DNA from: Pseudomonadota bacterium
GTDB lineage: Bacteria > Bdellovibrionota > Oligoflexia > Oligoflexales > Oligoflexaceae
Assembly: GCA_029556045.1 (NCBI GenBank)
Contig: JAKQGS010000384.1
Coordinates: 1-21,037 of the forward strand
DNA length: 21,037 bases
Direction: 5' to 3'
The notes beneath the pieces are model-generated. The model was not told where the DNA came from. It was given only the letters and a program-made list of their open reading frames with translations, and made no database searches. Numbering within the stretch: the first letter of the stretch is position 1; each line of letters starts with the position of its first letter. Shown in pieces: positions 16,199-21,037 of the stretch. The position numbers and the translations under genes were made by a program.

Positions 16199-17122
16199 AT
16201 GGCTTCCCCTACCGTCATAGAGACACGCGAGTTATCGAAACGCTACGGCCCCCAGTGGGCCGTTAGCGATCTCACCCTTGCGGTTCAAACGGGAACCACC
16301 GTTGGTATCATCGGCCCCAATGGCAGCGGTAAAACCACCCTGCTGAATTTACTGACCGGTGTGATTCGCCCCACCCGCGGGACCTATCGCTGGTTCGGTG
16401 AACCGTTTTCACCCGCCTCTGCCCGTCGTTGCGGCTGCCTGATCGAGCGACCGGCATTTTATCCCTGGCTCAGTGCGCGGGATAACCTGGCGATTGTGGC
16501 CTTAAACCGTGGTTTACCTCCCCATGACCTGTCGCGGTCCCTGCGTGCCGTCGGCCTTGACCCGCAATCCTCCCTTTCCGTGCAAAAATTTTCTCTGGGC
16601 ATGAAACAACGCCTTGGGCTCGCCGCGGCGTTTCTAGGGGATCCGGAGGTTTTAATTTTAGATGAACCCACCAACGGGTTAGATGCGGAAGGGATGATCC
16701 ATGTACGAGATCTGGTGCAGGAACACCATCGCCGCGGCGCCACAATTCTGATGACCAGCCATATCCTCAGTGAAATCGAGTTGCTCTGCACCGATGTGCT
16801 GGTGTTGCAGAAAGGGCGATTGATTAGCCAGGATCCTTCACTGCCGACCGCTGATTCTGCATTCGAGCGGTCAGTGATTGTCGGTGCCATTGATCCGGCC
16901 GGTTTAATCCATCTAACCACCGAATGGGGGCTCAAAACTATTGCCATGGGACAGGATCTGTATCTGATTTCTCTGCCGTCGGAATGGACGGTGGCATCGT
17001 TGAACCGTCGTTTGGTCGAAGCCGGCGTCGATCTGCACCACCTTGTTCCCAAAGAATCCACGCTGGAGGAGCGTTTCCTTAAGATGATAGGCGCATCACC
17101 GGCGCCGGAGAATCGTCAATGA
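16199..17122 (+). CDS. ABC transporter ATP-binding protein
   Basis: A 307-aa ATPase of an ABC-2-type exporter. Counting from an in-frame GTG at 16193: Walker A GPNGSGKT (41-48), signature SLGMKQR (134-140), Walker B LILDEP (154-159), D-loop NGLD and H-loop H190. The Q-loop position carries Glu (CLIERPAFYPWLS) instead of Gln. This Glu is seen in BcrA/lantibiotic-immunity type exporters of antimicrobial peptides. About 100 residues follow the ATPase core, as in that group. I prefer the ATG at 16199, although the GTG two codons earlier is possible; neither has a good ribosome site. The gene overlaps the permease gene by four bases (ATGA). The substrate is unknown. Confidence 0.9.
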   Translation: MASPTVIETRELSKRYGPQWAVSDLTLAVQTGTTVGIIGPNGSGKTTLLNLLTGVIRPTRGTYRWFGEPFSPASARRCGCLIERPAFYPWLSARDNLAIVALNRGLPPHDLSRSLRAVGLDPQSSLSVQKFSLGMKQRLGLAAAFLGDPEVLILDEPTNGLDAEGMIHVRDLVQEHHRRGATILMTSHILSEIELLCTDVLVLQKGRLISQDPSLPTADSAFERSVIVGAIDPAGLIHLTTEWGLKTIAMGQDLYLISLPSEWTVASLNRRLVEAGVDLHHLVPKESTLEERFLKMIGASPAPENRQ

Positions 17123-17877
17123 TCAAAGTTCTGCTGCAACGGGAATGGATCATTGTCCGCTCGTACCGGGTCGCCTGGTTTCTATTGACGGCTTATGTGC
17201 TCTCTCTGTTTGCCGGCCAGCTCGTTTTGCGTAAGATCTGGCCCACGTTAAAAAGCGTTTCTCTGCAGGGGCTGGAAGGTTTGGCCCCCAATCTGACCCC
17301 ACATGATCTATTGGGCTGGGCCCTGGGGTGGGGCGCTTCCTTTGCCATGCTGTTTGTGGTGCAGATGACCGCTGCCGAGTTTGATCATCATACCCTGGCC
17401 CAGACCATTCGTTCCGGTGTATCCCGCAGCCAGTGGGTGACTTCGAAAATGCTGGTGGCCGCTATCGGTTCACTGGTGGCCGGTGTGGCCATCGCGGCCG
17501 TATCGTTAACCTTTCCCGATGCCTCGGAGCATTGGACCGATGCCTTCGGGACAGGGATGCTGGTGGCCCTCAAATATTGGGGGTATGCAGCCATGGGTCT
17601 GCTGGCAACCCTCCTGATCCGTCGCGCTCTACCAACCTTGGTGGCTTTTTTTCTGTATGGGCTCATGATTGAACCGCTTGTGAGTGAGGCTCTATCGCGC
17701 ACTTTTGGGGTTTCTGTGCTCGCCTATTTGCCGGCGAATCTCTTCAGCAATATTGTACCGTGGCCCTGGTCTACCGCCGCGCTGTTGGTCAACTACAATG
17801 CTGCTGGATTGTGCTTATTCTATATTTTGTTGTTATACGTGGGCGCTATTGGGGTTCTCAAACGCATCGACCTTTAG
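17119..17877 (+). CDS. ABC-2-type transporter permease
   Basis: A 252-aa integral membrane protein with about six hydrophobic helices (near residues 18-38, 66-84, 112-130, 152-168, 175-195 and 225-247). Its start ATG overlaps the ATPase stop, so the two genes are translationally coupled and form one exporter (probably two copies of each). After the first helix there is an extracytoplasmic segment of about 25 residues. Size and helix pattern fit the BcrB/ABC-2 type. Its stop codon is the TAG at 17875, which is also the first three bases of the hairpin-forming repeat described at that position. Confidence 0.88.
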   Translation: MIKVLLQREWIIVRSYRVAWFLLTAYVLSLFAGQLVLRKIWPTLKSVSLQGLEGLAPNLTPHDLLGWALGWGASFAMLFVVQMTAAEFDHHTLAQTIRSGVSRSQWVTSKMLVAAIGSLVAGVAIAAVSLTFPDASEHWTDAFGTGMLVALKYWGYAAMGLLATLLIRRALPTLVAFFLYGLMIEPLVSEALSRTFGVSVLAYLPANLFSNIVPWPWSTAALLVNYNAAGLCLFYILLLYVGAIGVLKRIDL

Positions 17878-17933
17878 AAGCCATCCTATTTATGAGATGG
17901 CTTCAATGGACTCACGAGCCGATGTTGCATCGG
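17875..17933. repeat. Hairpins between convergent genes; first shares TAGAAGCCAT with the right-end repeat
   Basis: The 60-base gap between the convergent permease and crotonase genes holds two stems. GAAGCCATC pairs perfectly with GATGGCTTC around a 10-base loop (17877-17904). CCGATG pairs with CATCGG around TTG (17919-17933). Neither is followed by a T-run, so any terminator function is uncertain. The first stem begins with TAGAAGCCAT, identical to an outer arm of the 124-bp repeat at 20715-20838. Confidence 0.55.
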
Positions 17934-17937
17934 TCAT

Positions 17938-18711
17938 TTATCGATTCTGGGACTGCTGAATAGCCCGCAATCCCTTGCCCAAATAGTCATCTGTTAAAAA
18001 TGGCGCCAGATCCTGGTCGAAGTCTTTTTCAAATTGCGCCAGGCTATGCAATACCTCACGACGGGAGTTTTGCAGACTCACCCGCCAAACCTCCGGGTGA
18101 ACACGACCCATCCGTCCAGCCAGCGACTCAAGCCATGCTCCCTGATCCGATTCGCCATCATACAATCCTTGCGCCAGGCCAGCCTCCAGGCAGGCAACCC
18201 CGTCAAGATTTTTTCCCAGCAGTAGCATCTCACCTAGGATGGCTCCACTGACTTTGCGTTCACATAATTTGAAGATGGGAGTTGGGATGGGTACTCCCAC
18301 TTTGGCTTCCGAAAAAGAAAGTTTGGCAGCCTGGCGATCCATCAGTACAAAATCCCCCAGCATCGCAATCACGGCACCTCCCGCCATGGCCGGCCCTGAG
18401 ACCACCGTGATAATGGGAAACGGGGTTTCCAAGGCGGCGGTCATCAGATCGAGAAGGGAACGAAAGTGATCCTCACGCTCTTTTTGGTCCGCTGGTAAAA
18501 ATGTGTCCGGATCAATGCCATTGCAAAACATTTTCTCAAGTTGACTGGTCACCATCATAACCCGCGGTCTTTGCCCCACCGGCAAGGCGCTCCATTCCCG
18601 CATGATGCTGGCCATCTGCTGCATGAAGGGTATCGTCAACGCATTATGGGCAGGACGGTTCATGCCGATGATGCCACGGTCCCCCTTGATATCTCCTATC
18701 ACTTGTCCCAT
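17938..18711 (-). CDS. Enoyl-CoA hydratase/isomerase (crotonase) family protein
   Basis: A 257-aa crotonase-fold protein; family members act on acyl-CoA thioesters. The frame extends to 18771, but I start at the ATG at 18711, which has AAGGAG 8 bases upstream and gives the usual family length. Oxyanion-hole segments are FCNGID (62-67) and GPAMAGGAV (106-114). Aligning with rat crotonase by eye, the Glu164 equivalent is present (E135 in SEAKVGVP), but the Glu144 equivalent is Val114. A single acidic residue is typical of delta3-delta2-enoyl-CoA isomerases, so an isomerase or another crotonase activity is more likely than hydration. It is the third gene of a likely sufB/D-like, Rieske, crotonase operon; 70 bases separate it from the Rieske gene. 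The substrate is unknown. Confidence 0.85.
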   Translation of the reverse strand: MGQVIGDIKGDRGIIGMNRPAHNALTIPFMQQMASIMREWSALPVGQRPRVMMVTSQLEKMFCNGIDPDTFLPADQKEREDHFRSLLDLMTAALETPFPIITVVSGPAMAGGAVIAMLGDFVLMDRQAAKLSFSEAKVGVPIPTPIFKLCERKVSGAILGEMLLLGKNLDGVACLEAGLAQGLYDGESDQGAWLESLAGRMGRVHPEVWRVSLQNSRREVLHSLAQFEKDFDQDLAPFLTDDYLGKGLRAIQQSQNR

Positions 18712-18781
18712 GATCCCAACTCCTTTTGTATGTATTGGCGCGAACCAGGATTTGGCTTTTGAAAGCATCACTGCCAGTCAC

Positions 18782-19117
18782 TCAAGAATTTTGCCCGGGG
18801 CAAACCTTTCCCATAGCAATCCAAATCTGCCCCGCTTCCTCTTTCACAGCGTAACACGGTAGTGGCATGGTAGCGGGTAGGCCAAGCGGAGCGCCATCCG
18901 CAATGGCAAACCGTGCGCCGTGAGCATAGCAGATCAACTGGCCTCGGCGCACGTCCCCAAAGTCGCTCATGCGAACGTCCTGGTGTGAGCATTGATCCTG
19001 ATAGGCATATAGGCGACCTTCGTGCCGTAAAACAACGACCCCTTTGTCACCGTGCTCAAAACGCACCAGTTTGCTGTCTGGTAAATTTGCCGCAGAACCG
19101 ATCATCTGCCAATCCAT
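18782..19117 (-). CDS. Rieske [2Fe-2S] ferredoxin
   Basis: A small soluble Rieske protein (111 aa from the chosen start). The cluster motif is complete: C43-S-H45 and C63-Y-A-H66, the C-x-H / C-x2-H pattern with 17 residues between. The usual SxPyC loop is not present. Such stand-alone Rieske ferredoxins serve oxygenases or nitrite-reductase-like systems and also occur inside SUF operons. I chose the ATG at 19117 because GGGAG lies 5-6 bases upstream. An earlier in-frame ATG at 19147 directly abuts the stop of the SufB/D-like gene but has no ribosome site. Its position right after a SufB/D-like gene suggests a link to Fe-S assembly, by inference. Confidence 0.9.
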   Translation of the reverse strand: MDWQMIGSAANLPDSKLVRFEHGDKGVVVLRHEGRLYAYQDQCSHQDVRMSDFGDVRRGQLICYAHGARFAIADGAPLGLPATMPLPCYAVKEEAGQIWIAMGKVCPGQNS

Positions 19118-19147
19118 GAAGGCTCCCATTCCGATATCTATAGCCAT

Positions 19148-20326
19148 TCAGGGGGTATTGTCGCGGCATAACGCGGCTTGTTCAAGCCAAAGTTGCATGA
19201 GATCCACCCGATAGTCAGGGGGGAAATCCTTCAAAACCTCTCCCAAAAAGTTATGAAACTGGGAGTCTCCTTCCATCCACGCCACCTGCTCTCCCCACTC
19301 AGGCCATTGACACTGTTGCTGGCGATCCGCAGGGAAAGCACCCCAGTCGCCGTCCAGACGGCTTTTTGCTCCCGGATTGACCCGCAGGGACCAATGGCCG
19401 ACCGCAGGGGCCAGGGTGCGAACTTTAAAATCTGCTTGGGGACAATGAGGCGCTTCACCGGCGAAATTTACTGTGACGGACGCCTCTGCGGATTCTGCAA
19501 CCGCATACGCACCCCGCCACCTGACTTTGGCCCCCAGTCCCATGCCATAATAAATATGGTTATGGTTAGTTGTGTTTTCCAAACGCCCTCCCTCACACCA
19601 CTGAACCTGGGCCCCTTCCCCCAATGCCACCCAAACCTCATGATATTGCCGCGCTGTCCCGCCGCGGAAAAAACGCGGGAGAATCACCCGCCCATGATCT
19701 CCAACCGCCAGCACCAGGGTTGACGCCTCAACCAGATATTCGGCCGGGCGTGGCGCACGAAGGCATCCCGTCACATATTCCACACTGGCGCCAGATTCCA
19801 CAATCATGACGGTGCGACGAAAGGGGGCGAATACAGTCTGATCATCAACCTCCTGCAATGGCATGGACACCTGCAGGTTCGCCGGTACATGAATATATCG
19901 ACCATCCACCCAATAGGCCGCCAACCACGCAGACTCCCAGCTTTGATCGATCGGCCCCCAGACCGGCACATAGGACGGCATGGTCAGCCCTTTGTCCGTT
20001 CGTGCTCTTTCCCAAAATTCGGGCCAGGATAAAAACAGTAAACCCTTATTCACATCGGCCTGAATCAAACGCCTGAACATGGCCGCGGACTCTGCTGCGG
20101 TACTGATGATCGATGATTGACCGCTGTCGACCGGGAGCGGTGCATCCCTGGATTGCAGGTATCTCTCGAGGGCATTTAACCAGGGGGGAGCCAACGGATG
20201 CGCGAGGACCAAATCAGAAACCAATGTCCTTCGCCTGGTCTGGGCGGGCAGATCTTCTCCAAGGAGTCTGCTTAATCGGTCGCTCAAGACCGTGGCCAAA
20301 TCTGATGAAAAACGGTGCAATGACAT
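19148..20326 (-). CDS. SufB/SufD family Fe-S cluster assembly protein (divergent)
   Basis: A 392-aa SufB/SufD-fold protein; the family forms the SufBC2D scaffold that builds Fe-S clusters. The central beta-helix is recognisable: FRRTVMIVESGASVEYVTGC (a GC-x-AP-like element), then LVLAVGDHGRVILPRFF and repeated strand segments to about residue 310. The C-terminus is odd. The usual helical end, with a conserved acidic/His motif and a FYLxSRG-like ending, is not evident. Instead it reads QCQWPEWGEQVAWMEGDSQF and then a Trp/Leu-rich helix. The start ATG at 20326 has AGGAG 10 bases upstream; the frame extends to 20374 without a better site. No sufB, sufC or sufS is in the window. SufD is the closer match by size, but I leave the symbol open. 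Confidence 0.75.
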   Translation of the reverse strand: MSLHRFSSDLATVLSDRLSRLLGEDLPAQTRRRTLVSDLVLAHPLAPPWLNALERYLQSRDAPLPVDSGQSSIISTAAESAAMFRRLIQADVNKGLLFLSWPEFWERARTDKGLTMPSYVPVWGPIDQSWESAWLAAYWVDGRYIHVPANLQVSMPLQEVDDQTVFAPFRRTVMIVESGASVEYVTGCLRAPRPAEYLVEASTLVLAVGDHGRVILPRFFRGGTARQYHEVWVALGEGAQVQWCEGGRLENTTNHNHIYYGMGLGAKVRWRGAYAVAESAEASVTVNFAGEAPHCPQADFKVRTLAPAVGHWSLRVNPGAKSRLDGDWGAFPADRQQQCQWPEWGEQVAWMEGDSQFHNFLGEVLKDFPPDYRVDLMQLWLEQAALCRDNTP

Positions 20327-20372
20327 CGGTGGTGGGCTCCTGATGCGCGTTGATGATGCGCAAATATTTTGC

Positions 20373-20401
20373 ATTATAGGCAGATTTTACCTCTGGTTGC
20401 A
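20373..20401 (-). promoter_or_regulatory. Probable promoter of the SufB/D-like operon
   Basis: On the minus strand TATAAT (20373-20378) is a perfect -10, with a poor -35 (TGCAAC, 20396-20401) 17 bp upstream. The start would be near 20366, leaving a 40-base leader. A weak -35 with a perfect -10 is compatible with an activator-dependent promoter. Confidence 0.5.
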
Positions 20402-20422
20402 CGCGCTTTAATTTCGCGAAAC

Positions 20423-20452
20423 TTGCGGGCAGCCGGGGATTCTTTTTAGAAT
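20423..20452 (+). promoter_or_regulatory. Probable promoter of the 49-aa membrane protein
   Basis: TTGCGG (20423-20428), an 18-bp spacer and TAGAAT (20447-20452) resemble a sigma70 promoter and predict a short leader ending in the AAGGA ribosome site. The -10 hexamer is the same as that of the motor operon promoter. It is divergent from the SufB/D-like promoter. Confidence 0.5.
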
Positions 20453-20481
20453 GGAAGAAACTTTTTTGAAGGAAATGACCC

Positions 20482-20631
20482 ATGAGATATCCGCAAGATG
20501 AGTTGATGGTCCGTCTGATGGCAAGCTCAATCCTCAGTTATCGTCGCAAGCGTCGCGTCAGCCCATTGGCCGTCGGCCTGTTTTTCTTCACCTGCTTATG
20601 TCTGGTTTCTTTGATGGCGATCAAAGCCTGA
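20482..20631 (+). CDS. Small single-pass membrane protein, 49 aa
   Basis: A short gene I do not recognise. The ATG at 20482 has AAGGA about 8 bases upstream and opens 49 codons to a TGA. The N-terminal half is polar, ending in a strongly basic patch (YRRKRRVS, residues 20-27). One transmembrane helix follows (about 28-46, PLAVGLFFFTCLCLVSLMA, with two cysteines). By the positive-inside rule the basic N-terminus should be cytoplasmic. It has its own promoter-like sequence and is followed within 10 bases by a strong intrinsic terminator, so it looks like a complete monocistronic unit rather than a chance frame. Its function is unknown. Confidence 0.7.
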   Translation: MRYPQDELMVRLMASSILSYRRKRRVSPLAVGLFFFTCLCLVSLMAIKA

Positions 20632-20640
20632 ATCATCCAG

Positions 20641-20676
20641 AAAAAAACCCCGGGGGATCATTCCCCGGGATTTTTT
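20641..20676 (+). terminator. Strong intrinsic terminator after the 49-aa gene
   Basis: CCCGGGG pairs with CCCCGGG around a 7-base loop and is followed by a run of six T. Seven A precede the stem on the other side, so it could also work from the minus strand on transcripts of the cytochrome gene. Confidence 0.88.
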
Positions 20677-20714
20677 GAGACAACGCTTTAGCTTTTCAAT
20701 TTCGCACCAGCCCA

Positions 20715-20838
20715 TAGAAGCTATTTCTAGAGCCCAGATGCTAGGCGTCGAGGAGCGACGGCGCGCAGTTTACCCCTGGTAAATGAGCACCGCCGCGACG
20801 AAGACAACAACGCAGATGGGGTTTAGAAATGGCTTCTA
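20715..20838. repeat. 124-bp palindromic intergenic repeat (REP/MITE-like)
   Basis: The two ends form a 21-position inverted repeat: TAGAAGCTATTTCTAGAGCC... on the left against TAGAAGCCATTTCTAAACCC... read inward from the right. They differ at three positions, two of which still allow G-U pairing as RNA. Inside are further stems: CGTCG/CGACG (20746-20760), CGGCG/CGCCG (20759-20763 with 20791-20795) and TTTACC/GGTAAA (20769-20783). The hexamer CAGATG is repeated directly near both ends (20735, 20813). It has no coding capacity. Its right end supplies the TAG stop of the cytochrome gene. Confidence 0.8.
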
Positions 20839-21037
20839 ATTTTGCAGGAATCCCTGCGTCTCCCACTCCTTCAGTTTGTTGCGCTCGTCCGTACTCATGG
20901 TCCCACCCTGAGGCATATTGGTGGTGAAGCCTCCGTTTTGCAGGGCAGCAGCCTTCAGGGCATCAGCCGTCGTATACGCCGAGAGATCCACCCGCTGTGT
21001 CCCAGCCCGGTGACAGCTGACGCACTTTGCATCCAGG
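20836..21037 (-). CDS. Cytochrome c domain protein (partial, N-terminus beyond window)
   Basis: The C-terminal 66 residues of a c-type cytochrome, read on the minus strand and open at the right window edge. The heme-binding motif CVSCH is near the start of the visible part. The segment TNMPQGGTMSTDERNKLKEW then gives the distal Met ligand (NMP) and the final helix, so this is a complete small cytochrome c fold. It is exported to the periplasm, as c-type cytochromes are. Whether it is a single-domain electron carrier or the end of a larger protein cannot be seen. Its TAG stop is formed by the end of the palindromic repeat. Confidence 0.9.
   Translation of the reverse strand, partial: LDAKCVSCHRAGTQRVDLSAYTTADALKAAALQNGGFTTNMPQGGTMSTDERNKLKEWETQGFLQN

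Noticed and set aside
20214..20483. 89-aa minus-strand frame overlapping the SufB/D-like start and the small gene
   Set aside because: It overlaps the start of the SufB/D-like gene and both predicted promoters, and has no convincing ribosome site or motif.

Overview
The window is a gene-dense stretch from a Gram-negative, proteobacterium-like chromosome. Lipoprotein and outer-membrane signals, a TolQ/ExbD motor, NuoB, a SUF-type protein and a NADP isocitrate dehydrogenase all support this. The best lineage hint is an eight-gene minus-strand cluster resembling the Agl/Glt (and paralogous Nfs) envelope machinery known from myxobacteria and relatives such as Bdellovibrio. I cannot fix the taxon from the sequence alone.

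Layout. At the left edge lies the N-terminal 180 residues of a fold-type II PLP enzyme (ACC deaminase / D-cysteine desulfhydrase family, minus strand). It is divergent from an unrecognised 203-aa plus-strand gene. Next, on the minus strand, come a LysM-M23 lipoprotein (1258-1977) and, behind an intrinsic terminator near 2078-2101, the large operon 2133-13198. In transcription order the operon encodes a TolQ-like channel, two ExbD/TolR-like proteins, an outer-membrane beta-barrel, three exported TPR proteins (514, 1056 and 415 aa, the last a lipoprotein) and a 764-aa inner-membrane protein with FHA, transmembrane, Pro/Lys-rich, Gly-rich and AgmX/PglI C-terminal regions. A good sigma70-like promoter (TTGACA, 18 bp, TAGAAT) precedes it. 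Together the products would form a proton-driven motor linked through a spanning protein and periplasmic TPR scaffolds to the outer membrane.

Divergent from the operon, the plus strand carries an isolated nuoB, a GHKL-like ATP-binding protein, a eukaryotic-type NADP isocitrate dehydrogenase and a two-gene ABC exporter (13431-17877). Convergent with these are a SufB/SufD-like protein, a Rieske ferredoxin and a crotonase-family protein, probably one minus-strand operon (17938-20326). The right end holds a 49-aa membrane protein with its own promoter and terminator, a roughly 124-bp palindromic intergenic repeat, and the C-terminal end of a c-type cytochrome.

Four genes or gene fragments here are easily missed: the PLP enzyme (open at the window edge), the 49-aa membrane protein, the cytochrome c tail, and the TTG-started first ExbD. 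There is no gene-free stretch over 300 bases. I saw no tRNA, rRNA, CRISPR array or insertion sequence.
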